In this document: positions 36,573 to 46,817 of the stretch, piece by piece
Position numbering within the stretch: position 1 is the stretch's first letter
Layout: each line of letters opens with the position of its first letter
Assembly (NCBI RefSeq): GCF_022829445.1
Contig: NZ_JAKSXY010000070.1
Span: 62,001-126,000 of the forward strand
DNA: 64,000 nucleotides
Source: Methylobacterium sp. J-068
GTDB taxonomy: Bacteria > Pseudomonadota > Alphaproteobacteria > Rhizobiales > Beijerinckiaceae
Direction of reading: 5' to 3'
The notes under the pieces: model-generated
Seen by the model: only the letters and a program-made list of their open reading frames with translations
What the model was told of the DNA's origin: nothing
Database searches by the model: none
Translations under genes and position numbers: made by a program

Positions 36573-36603
36573 CAGGCGGTCCGCTCCGTCACGCGCGCTG
36601 CCG

Positions 36604-37401
36604 TCACGAGACCTTCCAGCCCGAATGGATCGCCACGATGCCGCCCGTGAGCGGGCGGTGGCTGACATGGCGGAAGCCGGCCGCCTCGATCATTCCGGCG
36701 AAGCGGCCGGGGGAGGGGAACTTGCGGATCGATTCCACGAGGTAGCGGTAGGAATCGGCGTCGCCTGCCACCCGCGCCCCGAGGCGCGGGATCACGTGAA
36801 ACGAGTAGGCGTCGTAGATCCGGTCGAGCACCGGCAGGTCGACCTTCGAGAATTCGAGGCAGAGGAAGCGGCCGCCGGGCTTGAGCACCCGGTGCGCCTC
36901 GGCGAGCGCCCGGTCGATGCGCGGCACGTTCCGGATGCCGAACGCGATGGTGTAGGCGTCGAACCGCTCGGGCGGCAGCGGCAGCGCCTCGGCATTGGCG
37001 GTGACGAAGTCGATCCGCCCCGTGAAGCGGTCGCCCGCCCGCTCGGCGCCGACGCGCAGCATCGCCTCGTTGATGTCGAGAACCGTGGTATGGGTCGCCG
37101 GGCCACCCGCTTCGAGCGCCCGGAAGGCGATGTCGGCGGTGCCGCCGGCCACGTCGAGGTGGCGGAAGGGCCGGTTGAGCGGCGGCCGCAGCATCGAGAT
37201 CAGGTGCGACTTCCAGGCGCGGTGCAGCCCGCCCGACATCAGGTCGTTCATGAGATCGTAGCGCTGGGCGACGGAGCGGAACACGTCGTCGACGCGCCCC
37301 TGCTTCTCGTCGAGCGCCACGCTCTCGAAGCCGAAATGCGTGCTCGCCGCGGCGCTCTCCACGTCACGCGCCGAACCTTGAGACTGCTTCACCGAACTCA
37401 T
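36604..37401 (-). CDS. ubiE: demethylubiquinone / demethylmenaquinone C-methyltransferase
   Basis: A SAM-dependent C-methyltransferase of ubiquinone synthesis, 265 aa. Motifs are [25 protein letters not shown], the SAM glycine loop [36 protein letters not shown] and [14 protein letters not shown], with [20 protein letters not shown]. It heads ubiE-ubiB-coaBC on the minus strand, divergent from mutM, a classic alphaproteobacterial arrangement. Confidence 0.97.
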   Translation of the reverse strand: MSSVKQSQGSARDVESAAASTHFGFESVALDEKQGRVDDVFRSVAQRYDLMNDLMSGGLHRAWKSHLISMLRPPLNRPFRHLDVAGGTADIAFRALEAGGPATHTTVLDINEAMLRVGAERAGDRFTGRIDFVTANAEALPLPPERFDAYTIAFGIRNVPRIDRALAEAHRVLKPGGRFLCLEFSKVDLPVLDRIYDAYSFHVIPRLGARVAGDADSYRYLVESIRKFPSPGRFAGMIEAAGFRHVSHRPLTGGIVAIHSGWKVS

Positions 37402-37541
37402 GGACCATCCTCTCGCGCCCGCTCATAGCGAAACGTGGCCGAGATCGCCATGTGCCATCCATCGTCATCGACGGATGGCTCAGCCCCGGCGGAGCCTCGA
37501 CGTCCCTTCCTCTCCGCGTCGCATGCCCGAGCGTCCCGCAC

Positions 37542-38483
37542 ATGCCTGAACTGCCCGAAGTCGAGACCGTCCGCCTCGGCCTCGCGCCCGCCCTGGTCGG
37601 GGCGCGTGTCGGCCGGGTCGTCCTGCGCCGGCCGAACCTGCGGTTTCCCTTCCCCGACCGCTTCGCCGAGCGCCTGGAGGGGCGAACGGTGACGGATCTG
37701 GCCCGGCGGGCGAAGTACCTCGTCGCGGGGCTCGATTCCGGCGAGTCGCTCATCATGCATCTCGGCATGAGCGGGCGCTTCGACGTGGCCCTGGCCGACG
37801 GTCGCAATCTGTCGCCGGGGGACTTCTACCTCGACGGGGCGCTGGGAAACACCAAGCACGACCACGTGGTGCTGGCGCTGTCGAACGGCGCGACGGTGAC
37901 CTACAACGACGTGCGCCGCTTCGGCTTCATGGACCTCGTGCCCACCGAGGGGCTCGGTAGCTGCCGGCACTTCGCCGGCATGGGCATCGAGCCCCTGAGC
38001 GAAGACCTGACGCCGCAGGCGGTGGCGCGGCTGTTCCGGGGCAGGATCACGCCCCTGAAGGCGGCCCTGCTCGACCAGCGCCTGATCGCGGGCCTCGGCA
38101 ACATCTACGTCTGCGAGGCACTGCACCGCGCCGGGCTGCACCCGGAGGCGCCGGCCGGCTCCCTCGCGAAACCGGACGGGACGCCGACGCCGCGGGCCAA
38201 GCGCCTCACCAAGGTCATTCGCGACGTCCTGACCGAGGCGGTGGCGGCCGGGGGCTCGACCCTGCGCGACTACGCCCACACCGATGGCGGCGCGGGCGCG
38301 TTCCAGCACGCCTTCCGGGTCTATGACCGCGTCGGCCACGCCTGCGGGACGAAGGGATGCACCGGCACGATCGCCCGGATCGTCCAGTCCGGCCGGTCCA
38401 CGTTCTATTGCGCGAGCTGCCAGGTGCGCGATCAGCCGAGCACATCCGGCGGAAAAACATCGGCGGCGCGCCCGATCAAATGA
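37542..38483 (+). CDS. mutM: formamidopyrimidine-DNA glycosylase
   Basis: Removes 8-oxoguanine and formamidopyrimidines and nicks the AP site; 313 aa. After processing, the N-terminal proline is the nucleophile: [14 protein letters not shown] with P2 and E3. The helix-two-turn-helix has [23 protein letters not shown]. The C-terminal zinc finger is [27 protein letters not shown]. The ATG at 37542 must be the true start because of P2; the frame runs 30 codons further upstream. The C-terminal tail after the finger is about 20 residues longer than usual. Confidence 0.97.
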   Translation: MPELPEVETVRLGLAPALVGARVGRVVLRRPNLRFPFPDRFAERLEGRTVTDLARRAKYLVAGLDSGESLIMHLGMSGRFDVALADGRNLSPGDFYLDGALGNTKHDHVVLALSNGATVTYNDVRRFGFMDLVPTEGLGSCRHFAGMGIEPLSEDLTPQAVARLFRGRITPLKAALLDQRLIAGLGNIYVCEALHRAGLHPEAPAGSLAKPDGTPTPRAKRLTKVIRDVLTEAVAAGGSTLRDYAHTDGGAGAFQHAFRVYDRVGHACGTKGCTGTIARIVQSGRSTFYCASCQVRDQPSTSGGKTSAARPIK

Positions 38484-38543
38484 CCTTTGGCGAGGCGGGA
38501 CACGGACAGCGCCCGGTCGGCCGCGCTCCCGAGGCTCGCCGTC

Positions 38544-38591
38544 GTCGCGGCTACCATCCGTGCTGATGTCGCGGCTACCAGCCGCGCTGAT
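38544..38591. repeat. 24-bp tandem duplication at the 3' end of the YidB-like gene
   Basis: GTCGCGGCTACCATCCGTG... (38544-38567) and GTCGCGGCTACCAGCCGCG... (38568-38591) differ at three positions. The second unit contains the last codons and stop of the YidB-like gene, so the first is a decayed copy of that end, including a second in-frame stop. Confidence 0.7.
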
Positions 38592-39312
38592 CCTCGCCGG
38601 TCGGACGACGCCCCTGCGGGGTCAGGCCGTTGATGACCTGCGGCAGGGCCTGGGCGAGTTGGGCCAGCAGATCGTCGCGGTTCAGGCTGGTGCGCTGCGC
38701 CAGGGTGTCGACGGTGTCCGGACCGAGGGCGTCGGCGAGCCGGTCGGGCGCCACAGGGCGGTTCTCGCCGTGGCCGATCCAGGATTCCATGACGTCGCCG
38801 AGGCCGCCGCTCTGGAAGCGGTCGATCAGCCCGTCGAGGCCGCCATGGCCGTCGCCCGGCCCACCATCGCGCCGCGCCTCGGAGCCGGCACCCGGATCGC
38901 GTTCGCCGCCGCCGGCCCGGTCGCCCGGCCCGTCGAGCATGCCGGACAGGTCGCTGAAATCGCCCTCGCGCGACGCGGGCTCCGCTCGGTCCGCATCATG
39001 CCTGCGATCCCAGCCCCCATCGGAACCGCCGCCGGACGGGCCGCGCGGGTCCTGTCCGAAGCCTCCGATATCCCCATCGTCGCCGTGCCGCGGAGCCGGC
39101 GCCTCATGGTGGCGCCCGCCGCCGAGCAGATCCCCGAGTCCGCCGGCCCCCTTCGACATCAGCAGCATCAGCAGCGCCTGGACGATGGGCGACATCGCCC
39201 CGCCGAGGCCCCCACTGCCTTGGCCGCCCCCGTGTCCGCCACGCTCGGGCTCGCGCCCGCCGCCGAGAACCTGTCCGAGGACACCGCCGATGACCTGATC
39301 GAGCAGACCCAT
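38575..39312 (-). CDS. YidB-family (DUF937) protein with glycine-rich insert
   Basis: A 245-aa protein. The start MGLLDQVIGGVLGQVLGGG and the end DRLADALGPDTVDTLAQRTSLNRDDLLAQLAQALPQVINGLTPQGR are the two parts of YidB/DUF937. Between them lie about 120 residues of Gly/Asp/Arg low complexity that ordinary YidB (about 130 aa) lacks. Function unknown. A 24-bp tandem duplication covers the last codons and stop. It stands between mutM (convergent) and a small exported-protein gene on the same strand. Confidence 0.8.
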   Translation of the reverse strand: MGLLDQVIGGVLGQVLGGGREPERGGHGGGQGSGGLGGAMSPIVQALLMLLMSKGAGGLGDLLGGGRHHEAPAPRHGDDGDIGGFGQDPRGPSGGGSDGGWDRRHDADRAEPASREGDFSDLSGMLDGPGDRAGGGERDPGAGSEARRDGGPGDGHGGLDGLIDRFQSGGLGDVMESWIGHGENRPVAPDRLADALGPDTVDTLAQRTSLNRDDLLAQLAQALPQVINGLTPQGRRPTGEDQRGW

Positions 39313-39375
39313 GTTCGTCTCTCCTGAATGGAACGCCGCCTGCGTGAACGCGTCGTCCGGCGCGTGACCGGCCGG

Positions 39376-39765
39376 TCAGTCGCGCCGGGTGCCGCCGATG
39401 GCGGCGCGGTCCCGGGCGGGAAGGTGGTCGAGGGGATTCGTCCGGGCACCGGACGCCCGGGCGCCGGAAGTCTTCGCGTCGGAAGCCATGATGGACGTCG
39501 TCGCCGAGAGGGCTCTGGGCGGCGCGACCTGTCCGGTCGGCCGGTCCGCCGCGCCGGCGCCCGCGCCGTCACGTCCAGGAAGCGTCGCCGGCGTCGGCTG
39601 GTCGTTCGGGTTCGCCGCGCTCTGCGCCGCGGCGGGCTGCGCCAGGAAGGGCGCGGCGAGGAAGCCGAACGCCGCCGAGGTCGCGAGACCACCGAGGAAC
39701 AGGGCGGTGACGGCCGAGCCGGCGCGGGGCCGGAACGGAGAGCGGGGAAGGCGGGCCAAGGTCAC
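39376..39765 (-). CDS. small exported protein of unknown function
   Basis: The GTG at 39765 with GGAG eight bases upstream gives 129 aa. It has a basic start (LARLPRSPFRPRAG), one hydrophobic segment (VTALFLGGLATSAAFGFLAAPFLA) and a signal-peptidase-like site after PAAAQ. The Ala/Pro/Thr/Gly-rich tail has no recognisable domain. It may be periplasmic. A frame 20 residues longer exists without a ribosome site. It follows uvrB on the same strand. Confidence 0.5.
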   Translation of the reverse strand: MTLARLPRSPFRPRAGSAVTALFLGGLATSAAFGFLAAPFLAQPAAAQSAANPNDQPTPATLPGRDGAGAGAADRPTGQVAPPRALSATTSIMASDAKTSGARASGARTNPLDHLPARDRAAIGGTRRD

Positions 39766-39808
39766 GGGGCGATCTCCGGGTGCGGCGGGGCACGTGATGC
39801 CAAACCAA

Positions 39809-39823
39809 GCCCCGGCGCGGGGC
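39809..39823 (-). terminator. possible terminator of uvrB
   Basis: GCCCCG-GCG-CGGGGC stem; on the minus strand it is followed by TTGGTTTGG, a weak U-tract. It is 35 bases past the uvrB stop. The short loop and interrupted T-run make it only a candidate. Confidence 0.4.
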
Positions 39824-39857
39824 AAGGGTTCCGGCCCACCCGTCCCGCGACCGGGGA

Positions 39858-42632
39858 TCAGCCGCGCTTGCGGCCGCCGCCACCCTTGTATTTCGGCTTC
39901 TGCCCGCCGAGTCCCTGCGTCGAGCGCGCCTTCGGCCGCTCCTGCCAGACGGGCGATCCGACGGGCAGCTCGCGGTCGGTCCCCGGCCCCATATTGTCGA
40001 GGGTCGGCTTCGAGATCCGGCTGCCTTTGGCGCCGTAGCGACCGGCCTCGCGCTCCACGTCGCCCTGGCGCGCCATCGGGTCGTCGGAGACGAGGAGTTC
40101 GGTGGCCTGGAGGCGCTTGAGCTCGTCGCGCAGGCGCGCAGCCTCCTCGAAGTCGAGATCGGCGGCCGCCGTGCGCATGCGCTTCTCGAGGTCGGCCATG
40201 ACCGCCTTGAGGTTGTGGCCGATGGTGACGGCGTTCTTGGCGAGCCCGGTATCCACCTGGACGTGATCGCGCTCGTAGACGCTGTCGAGGATGTCGGCGA
40301 TGCCGCGCTTCACGCTCTGGGGCGTGATGCCGTGCTCCTCGTTATAGGCGAGTTGCTTGACGCGCCGCCGCTCGGTCTCGGCCATCGCCCGCTCCATCGA
40401 GCCAGTGACCTGATCGGCGTAGAGGATGCAGCGGGCCTCCGCGTTGCGGGCCGCGCGCCCGATGGTCTGCACCAGCGAGGTCTCCGAGCGCAGGAAGCCC
40501 TCCTTGTCCGCGTCAAGGATGGCGACGAGGGCGCATTCCGGGATGTCGAGGCCCTCGCGCAGCAGGTTGATGCCGATCAGCACGTCGAAGGCGCCCAGAC
40601 GTAGGTCCCGGATGATCTCGATGCGCTCCAGGGTGTCGATGTCCGAGTGCATGTAGCGCACCCGGACGCCGTTCTCGTGCAGGTACTCGGTCAGGTCCTC
40701 GGACATGCGCTTGGTGAGCGTGGTCACGAGGGTGCGGTAGCCGGCTTGCGCCACCTCGCGCACCTCGCCCAGGAGGTCGTCCACCTGGGAGCGGGCGGGG
40801 CGGATCTCGATCACCGGATCGACGAGGCCGGTGGGGCGGATGACCTGCTCGGCGAAGACGCCGCCGGTCTGCTCCATCTCCCACTTCGCCGGCGTGGCCG
40901 AGACGTGGATCGATTGCGGGCGCATCGCGTCCCATTCCTCGAACCGCAGCGGGCGGTTGTCGAGGCAGGAGGGCAGGCGGAAGCCGTACTCGGCGAGCGT
41001 CGCCTTGCGGCGGAAGTCGCCCTTGTACATGCCGCCGATCTGCGGAACCGTGACGTGGCTCTCGTCGGTGAAGACCAGGGCGTTGTCGGGCAGGTACTCG
41101 AACAGGGTCGGGGGCGGCTCGCCGGGCTTGCGGCCGGTGAGATACCGCGAATAATTCTCGATGCCGTTGCAGGCGCCGGTGGCCTCGATCATCTCGATGT
41201 CGAAGGTGCAGCGCTGCTCGATGCGCTGGGCCTCGATGAGCCGGCCCATCTTGGAGAGTTCGTCCACCCGCAGCTTCAGCTCGGTCTTGATGCCCTTGAT
41301 CGCCTGCTGAAGGGTCGGGCGCGGCGTGACGTAGTGCGAGTTGGCGTAGACCTTCACGAACTTGAGGTCGTTGATCTTCTTGCCGGTGAGCGGGTCGAAC
41401 TCGGTGATCGACTCGATCTCGTCGCCGAACAGGCCGATGCGCCAGCCGCGATCCTCCAAGTGGGCGGGCCAGAGTTCGATCACGTCGCCGCGCACCCGGA
41501 AGGTGCCGCGCGCGAAGTCGGACTGGATGCGCTTGTATTGCAGCGCCACGAGGTCGGCGATGAGCTGGCGCTGCTCGATCTTCTCCTCCAGCGAGACCGT
41601 GAAGGACATCGCCGTGTAGGTCTCCACCGAGCCGATGCCGTAGATGCACGAGACCGAGGCGACGATGATGACGTCGTCTCGCTCCAGCAGGGCGCGGGTG
41701 GCGGCGTGGCGCATCCGGTCGATCTGCTCGTTGATCGAACTCTCCTTCTCGATGAAGGTGTCCGAGCGCGGCACGTAGGCCTCCGGCTGGTAGTAATCGT
41801 AATACGAAACGAAATACTCCACCGCGTTGTCGGGGAAGAAGCTCTTGAATTCGCCGTAGAGCTGCGCCGCCAGCGTCTTGTTCGGCGCCAGGATCAGGGC
41901 CGGGCGCTGGGTCTCGGCGATGATCTTGGCCATCGTGAAGGTCTTGCCCGAGCCGGTGACGCCGAGCAGCACCTGATCGCGCTCGGCCTTCCGCACGCCG
42001 TCCACGAGTTCGGCGATGGCGCGGGGCTGGTCGCCCGCCGGCTCGAACTCGGATTTCAGCGTGAAGGCGAGGCCACCCTCGGATTTCTTCGGCCGCTCCG
42101 GACGATGCGGCGTCCAGGTCTTGCCGTCCCTGAACAGCGGGTTGCCCTCGGTGAGGAGGCGCGAGAGCGCGTCCACCGTGGCCGAGACCCCGTCCGTGGC
42201 GAGCGAAGTCTCGCCGTCATCCGCGAGCCCCTCCGGGGCCGGCCCGTCCTCCGGCGCGCGCAGGCCGAGGGCCTGGGCGAGGCGCGGGTCGACATCGGCG
42301 GCCTCGGCGTGCATGAACGCCGCCTGCGGCGCCTCGGCCAAGCCTCTCTCGGTCGCGCCGTCCTTGCCCATGGCCGCCGGCTTCCTCGCGCGGCCGGGCG
42401 GCTTGCCGGCGGGACGGGGCGGGGCGGGCTCGACCGGCGGCAGGCGATTCCGATTCAGCGCGGGGCTGAGCAGCGCGGCCAGATGCTCGTCGAGCGGCTG
42501 AAGCTCCGGCTTCGACGCCTGGGAATTCGGCATCCTGGCGCCGGCGGCCTTCGTGCCGGATACCTTCGTGCCGGCGATCTTGGCGCTCGGGGCATCGACC
42601 GGCGTGACGTGGGGCTTCTTGGGACTCGGCAT
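39858..42632 (-). CDS. uvrB: excinuclease ABC subunit B with long N-terminal extension
   Basis: The damage-verifying helicase of nucleotide excision repair. The core begins near residue 190 ([25 protein letters not shown]). It has Walker [13 protein letters not shown], the beta-hairpin [20 protein letters not shown], helicase motifs [17 protein letters not shown] and [22 protein letters not shown], and the UvrC-binding UVR motif [20 protein letters not shown]. At 924 aa it exceeds the usual 670, because of a 190-residue Pro/Ala/Lys-rich leader and a basic Gly/Lys tail ([13 protein letters not shown]). The ATG at 42632 overlaps the ATG of the divergent glycosyltransferase. Confidence 0.96.
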   Translation of the reverse strand: MPSPKKPHVTPVDAPSAKIAGTKVSGTKAAGARMPNSQASKPELQPLDEHLAALLSPALNRNRLPPVEPAPPRPAGKPPGRARKPAAMGKDGATERGLAEAPQAAFMHAEAADVDPRLAQALGLRAPEDGPAPEGLADDGETSLATDGVSATVDALSRLLTEGNPLFRDGKTWTPHRPERPKKSEGGLAFTLKSEFEPAGDQPRAIAELVDGVRKAERDQVLLGVTGSGKTFTMAKIIAETQRPALILAPNKTLAAQLYGEFKSFFPDNAVEYFVSYYDYYQPEAYVPRSDTFIEKESSINEQIDRMRHAATRALLERDDVIIVASVSCIYGIGSVETYTAMSFTVSLEEKIEQRQLIADLVALQYKRIQSDFARGTFRVRGDVIELWPAHLEDRGWRIGLFGDEIESITEFDPLTGKKINDLKFVKVYANSHYVTPRPTLQQAIKGIKTELKLRVDELSKMGRLIEAQRIEQRCTFDIEMIEATGACNGIENYSRYLTGRKPGEPPPTLFEYLPDNALVFTDESHVTVPQIGGMYKGDFRRKATLAEYGFRLPSCLDNRPLRFEEWDAMRPQSIHVSATPAKWEMEQTGGVFAEQVIRPTGLVDPVIEIRPARSQVDDLLGEVREVAQAGYRTLVTTLTKRMSEDLTEYLHENGVRVRYMHSDIDTLERIEIIRDLRLGAFDVLIGINLLREGLDIPECALVAILDADKEGFLRSETSLVQTIGRAARNAEARCILYADQVTGSMERAMAETERRRVKQLAYNEEHGITPQSVKRGIADILDSVYERDHVQVDTGLAKNAVTIGHNLKAVMADLEKRMRTAAADLDFEEAARLRDELKRLQATELLVSDDPMARQGDVEREAGRYGAKGSRISKPTLDNMGPGTDRELPVGSPVWQERPKARSTQGLGGQKPKYKGGGGRKRG

Positions 42633-44325
42633 GGTGCAAGTATGGTTCCTGCCCTCCGCTTGGAAAAGGGCCCGGACCGGCAGGATTTGGCCCCGCGACC
42701 GCTCCGCCCTGCCGGATGAGGCGCCACGGGGCGATTTGGCGCGCTTCCTCGGCGTTCCGGCGGTGGCCGCGCTGCTGCCCCGGCCGGGTGCGATCCTGAT
42801 CCTCTGCGATCGCCCGGACCCGGACCTCGCCTTCTTCCACGCGCACTTCATCCAGGCCTCGCTCTGCCTGGTGACCGGCGACCCGGACCTGGAGAGCCAG
42901 GTCCCGGCGGGCATCGCCGTGGCGTGCGGCCCGGTCGGAGACCGGCGCTGGCTGCAGGAACTCGCGGCGTTCCACGGCCCGAACCTCGTGATCGACCAGC
43001 GCGACGACGCGAAGGCGGATGGCACGCCGGCCGAGCGGGCCCTGGCCTTCGTGGTCTTCCACCGGGCACTCGCCCGCGGCGGCGTCCAGGCCCTTCGCAT
43101 CCCCGCCCGCTCCCGATTCGGAGGCTCGGTGACGCGCGCCCTGGCGCGCCGGCTGGCGGGGGCGGCGCGCCTGCCGCGACACGCGCCCGCGCAGAACCAT
43201 TATCGCATCCTCGCCAAGCCCGCCGCGCCCGCCACGCCGATCCGTATCCTGACGGCCGACGACATCCCGGATAACGGCCGGACGGCGGAGGCCGTGACGA
43301 TCGCGGCACCGACCTACCGGCGCGCCGAGGCGGAGCTCATCGACGCCCCAGCCTGGATCGCCGAGTGCGTGTCGTTCTACGCGGGGCGCGACGTGGTTCC
43401 GCGCCCCGCGCGCGTCCATCGCTTCCGCGAGGCGCGGGTCTTCGGCTACGGCCTCGTGCAGGTCGGCGATGCCGTGGTCGAGGAAAGCCTGATCAACCGC
43501 GACCGGACGCACCTGCTCGGCGCCCTCGCGCTCGCGCCCGCCGGCGCACAGGTTCACCACACCCTGCCGAGGCCGCGCCGGATCCCTGGCCGCACGGTGC
43601 ATCTCTGGCAGATGTGGGCGGAGAATTACGGGCACTGGCTCATCGAGTGTCTGCCCCGCCTGCACGTCGCCGCCCGCGCGGGCCTGCTCGACGGGGCGAG
43701 GGTCGCGGTCCAGGCCGTGCCGGGGATGCAGGCCCTCTACCGGGAGACCCTCGCCGTCCTGGGCATCGGCGAGGACCGCATCGTCTGGCTGACGCAGCGC
43801 GAGGTGATCTTCGAGGAACTGGTCTATCCGAGCCCGATCACCCGACAGCCGATCACGAAATCCCCCCTGGTCATCGATGCGGCCAGCGACCTTCGCGACC
43901 GGATCGGCCCCCCGGCCGAAATTCTGCCCGAGCGCATCTATGTCAGCCGCAACCGCAGCGGGCGGCGGCGGCTGGTGAACGAGGAGGCGGTGATCGCGCT
44001 CCTCACCGCACGCGGCTACGGCGTCGTGCATCCCGAGACCCTGCCCTTCGCCCGGCAGGTCCAGGTCTTCGCCGCCGCCCGGTTCGTGGTCGGGGGGATG
44101 GGCGCGGCGCTGGCCAACCTGGCCTTCGGGCCGGCCGGCCTGCGCTGCCTCCTGCTCACGAACCGCGACATGCTGGACGACTTCTTCCTCGATCTGGTCG
44201 GGCTGAAGGACGGCACCTACGTCTCGATTCACGGCACGAGCCTCGCGCCGGAGCTTGCCATGCATTCCGACTACACGATCGACCTCGACACGCTGCGCGA
44301 CGCCCTCGACCGCCACGGCTTCTGA
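42631..44325 (+). CDS. glycosyltransferase family 61 protein with extra N-terminal domain
   Basis: Up to 564 aa. The C-terminal 300 residues are GT61/DUF563: [40 protein letters not shown] and [14 protein letters not shown]. Such enzymes add pentoses or hexosamines to surface glycans. The first about 170 residues look like a worn Rossmann methyltransferase: [22 protein letters not shown] and [12 protein letters not shown], where relatives usually have a VIDDGSH-type motif. The start is uncertain: the ATG at 42631 lies inside the CATG that also holds the uvrB start, and there is no clear ribosome site. Confidence 0.85.
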   Translation: MVQVWFLPSAWKRARTGRIWPRDRSALPDEAPRGDLARFLGVPAVAALLPRPGAILILCDRPDPDLAFFHAHFIQASLCLVTGDPDLESQVPAGIAVACGPVGDRRWLQELAAFHGPNLVIDQRDDAKADGTPAERALAFVVFHRALARGGVQALRIPARSRFGGSVTRALARRLAGAARLPRHAPAQNHYRILAKPAAPATPIRILTADDIPDNGRTAEAVTIAAPTYRRAEAELIDAPAWIAECVSFYAGRDVVPRPARVHRFREARVFGYGLVQVGDAVVEESLINRDRTHLLGALALAPAGAQVHHTLPRPRRIPGRTVHLWQMWAENYGHWLIECLPRLHVAARAGLLDGARVAVQAVPGMQALYRETLAVLGIGEDRIVWLTQREVIFEELVYPSPITRQPITKSPLVIDAASDLRDRIGPPAEILPERIYVSRNRSGRRRLVNEEAVIALLTARGYGVVHPETLPFARQVQVFAAARFVVGGMGAALANLAFGPAGLRCLLLTNRDMLDDFFLDLVGLKDGTYVSIHGTSLAPELAMHSDYTIDLDTLRDALDRHGF

Positions 44326-44433
44326 ACCGGGGCCCGGTCCGGCCGATCCTCGACACGGGGCGGCGCGGCCATAGTTTACCGCCACGGCCCGCACCCCGCG
44401 CGGGCGCCCCAGGACGAAGCCCGGACAGAGCCC

Positions 44434-44976
44434 ATGGATTCCGAGACGCCCGCCGCTCCCAAGCCCGAACTCGACGCCGACACCCTGGCCTTCGCGGGCC
44501 GCGTCTTCCAGTACGCCCGCCTGGGCCACGCCGAGGAACTGGCGGAGCTGTTCGGCCAGGGCCTGCCGGCGAACCTGCGCAACGACAAGGGCGACAGCCT
44601 GCTGATGCTCGCGGCCTATAACGGCCAGGCCGAGGCCGCGCGGGTCATCCTCGAAGGCGGCGGCGACCCCGAACTCGCCAACGATCGCGGGCAGACGCCC
44701 CTCGCCGGCGCGGCCTTCAAGGGCGACCTCGCCATCGCCGGCCTGCTGCTCGCCCACGGCGCGCAGGTCGACGGGACCGGCACCGGCACGCGCACCGCCC
44801 TGATGACGGCGGCGATGTTCAACCGCACCGACATGGTTGAGCTGCTCCTCGCGCACGGCGCCGATCCCGACCTGCGCGACGGCGCCGGCCTCACCGCCGC
44901 GGAGATGGCCCAGTCGATGGGCGCCGCCGACACGCCGCGCCAGCTCGCTCAGGCGAAGCGGCCGGGCGCCGGATGA
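44434..44976 (+). CDS. ankyrin-repeat protein
   Basis: A 180-aa protein with four ankyrin repeats. Repeat marks are NDKGDSLLMLAAYNGQAEAARVIL, NDRGQTPLAGAAFKGDLAIAGLLLAHGA, GTRTALMTAAMFNRTDMVELLLAHGADP and RDGAGLTAAEMAQ. Such small cytosolic ankyrin proteins are protein-interaction modules; the partner is unknown. The stop overlaps an ATG (ATGA at 44973) of the next frame, suggesting coupling with the quinoprotein gene. Confidence 0.92.
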   Translation: MDSETPAAPKPELDADTLAFAGRVFQYARLGHAEELAELFGQGLPANLRNDKGDSLLMLAAYNGQAEAARVILEGGGDPELANDRGQTPLAGAAFKGDLAIAGLLLAHGAQVDGTGTGTRTALMTAAMFNRTDMVELLLAHGADPDLRDGAGLTAAEMAQSMGAADTPRQLAQAKRPGAG

Positions 44977-45053
44977 CGGACTACACGACCGCGACAGCGC
45001 CGGACAACAGGACCGGGTCGGGACGCAGGTCCGGGCCGAGAGGGAAAGAATCC

Positions 45054-46817
45054 ATGCACATCGCACGTCTGGCCGGCCTCGCAGCCCTGCTTTCGGCCAC
45101 GCTTCCACTGGGCGTACGGGCCGACGACTGGCCGATGTTCGGGCGCGACCACACCAATCAGCACTTCTCGCCGCTCACCGGCCTCGACCGCGCCAACGTG
45201 AAGAACCTGCGCCCGGCCTGGATCTTCCAGACCGGGATCACCGGCTATTTCCAGGCGGAACCGGTGGTGGTCGGCACCACGCTCTACGTCTCGACCACGC
45301 AGAACCACGTGGCGGCCCTCGATGCCCGCGACGGCCGGGTGCTCTGGACCTACACCCACAAGGCGCGCACGGAGAAGATCTTCGGGCCGCCCTCGAACCG
45401 GGGCGTCGCGGTCTCGGACGGCAAGGTCTTCGAGGCGACCATGGACGGGCGGATCATCGCCCTCGACGCCGCCACCGGCAAGGTCCTGTGGGACCACGAG
45501 GCCGTGCGCCCGGAGGAGGGCGAGTCCGAGACCGCCTCGGCGCTGGCCGAGACGCTCGGGGCGAACGGCGTGCAGGGGTCGAGCCGGCTCGGCTTCAAGA
45601 TGCCGCCCCTGGTGGCGGAGGGCCTCGTCATCGTGGGCGTCGCGGGCGCCGGTTACGGCCTGCATGTCGAGGACGCGAAGGGCGGTCTCGACGGGGGCGC
45701 CGTGGTCGGCATCGAGGGCGGCTACGGCCGGCGCGGCTGGCTCGCCGCCTACGACGCGGCCACGGGCGAGGAGCGCTGGCGCTGGTACGTGACGAAGGCC
45801 GATGGCTGGGAGGGCGATTTCGCCACCGCCACGCCCGACGGCGTGCCGCTCCACCGCGACATCGCCGCCGAGAAGGCCGCCGCGCCCGCCAACCGCGAGG
45901 CGTGGCGGGTGGGCGGCGGCTCCCTCTGGATGACGCCGGCCTACGACCCCGACCTCGGGCTGATCTATGTCGGCACCGGCAACCCCGCGCCGCAGAATTT
46001 CGGCCTCTCGCGGCCGGGCGACAACCTCTACACCATGAGCCTCGTCGCCCTCGACGTGCGCAGCGGGCGCCTGCGCTGGTACCATCAGCAGGTGCCGCAC
46101 GACGAGTGGGGCTACGACGTCGCGAGCCCGCCCTTCCTCCTCGACCAGCCGACCCCGCAGGGCCCGGTCAAGGCCGTGGCCCAGGGCTCGAAGACCGGCT
46201 GGATCTACGTGCACGACCGCGCCACGGGGAAGCTCCTGACGCGCAGCGCGCCGCTGATCGCGCAGAAGAACCTCTACGCGCCGCCGACCGAGGCCGGCAC
46301 CGTGGTCAGCCCCGGCCCCCTCGGAGCGATCTCCTGGCACCCGGTCGCCTACGATGCGCGGACGGGCAAGGCCTTCGCTCAGGTCCGGCACGGGGCCACC
46401 ACCTACGTGGTCAGGACCGTGCCGGCGACGCCCGAGCGCCCGGCCATCCGCTACACCGAGACCACCGAGGCCAAGGGCGAGCCGAGCTTCAGCACCCTGA
46501 CGGCGGTGGACCTCGCGGGCGGCGGCGCGATCGCTTGGTCGGTGAAGGGCGGCAGCCGGCTCTCCGGGGGAACGCTGGCCACGGCCGGCGGCCTCGTCTT
46601 CTCCGGCGAGGAGGACGGCCACCTCGACGCCCACGACGCGCAGACCGGCGCGATCCTGTGGCGCTTCCAGTGCGGCGCCGGCATCGGCGGCCCGCCGATC
46701 ACCTATTCGCTCGACGGAAAGCAGTACGTCGCCGTGGCGGCGGGCGGCGCGTCGTTCACCAAGGGCTCCGGCTTCGGCACCGGCGACGCCCTCGTGGTGT
46801 TCGCGTTGCCGGACTGA
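45054..46817 (+). CDS. PQQ-dependent alcohol-dehydrogenase-like quinoprotein with altered active site
   Basis: A 587-aa exported beta-propeller. The signal peptide is HIARLAGLAALLSATLPLGVRA. W-motifs recur (HVAALDARDGRVLWTY, RIIALDAATGKVLWDHE, LAAYDAATGEERWRWY). It aligns well with methanol dehydrogenase around WMTPAYDPDLGLIYVGTGNPAPQNF, which keeps the metal-ligand Asn (N310). However, the catalytic Asp of PHDEW-D is G353 here (PHDEWGYD), with Asp two residues on (D355). The ligand Glu in GAE-x-G-x-RG is Gly, with Glu two residues earlier. The adjacent-Cys ring is absent. The ATG at 45054 begins the signal peptide; 44973 would overlap the ankyrin gene. No cytochrome partner is adjacent. Confidence 0.85.
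   Translation: MHIARLAGLAALLSATLPLGVRADDWPMFGRDHTNQHFSPLTGLDRANVKNLRPAWIFQTGITGYFQAEPVVVGTTLYVSTTQNHVAALDARDGRVLWTYTHKARTEKIFGPPSNRGVAVSDGKVFEATMDGRIIALDAATGKVLWDHEAVRPEEGESETASALAETLGANGVQGSSRLGFKMPPLVAEGLVIVGVAGAGYGLHVEDAKGGLDGGAVVGIEGGYGRRGWLAAYDAATGEERWRWYVTKADGWEGDFATATPDGVPLHRDIAAEKAAAPANREAWRVGGGSLWMTPAYDPDLGLIYVGTGNPAPQNFGLSRPGDNLYTMSLVALDVRSGRLRWYHQQVPHDEWGYDVASPPFLLDQPTPQGPVKAVAQGSKTGWIYVHDRATGKLLTRSAPLIAQKNLYAPPTEAGTVVSPGPLGAISWHPVAYDARTGKAFAQVRHGATTYVVRTVPATPERPAIRYTETTEAKGEPSFSTLTAVDLAGGGAIAWSVKGGSRLSGGTLATAGGLVFSGEEDGHLDAHDAQTGAILWRFQCGAGIGGPPITYSLDGKQYVAVAAGGASFTKGSGFGTGDALVVFALPD

Noticed and set aside
36573-36668. Longer UbiB start inside ubiE
   Set aside because: It would overlap ubiE by about 65 bases with an Arg/Ser-rich non-conserved leader.
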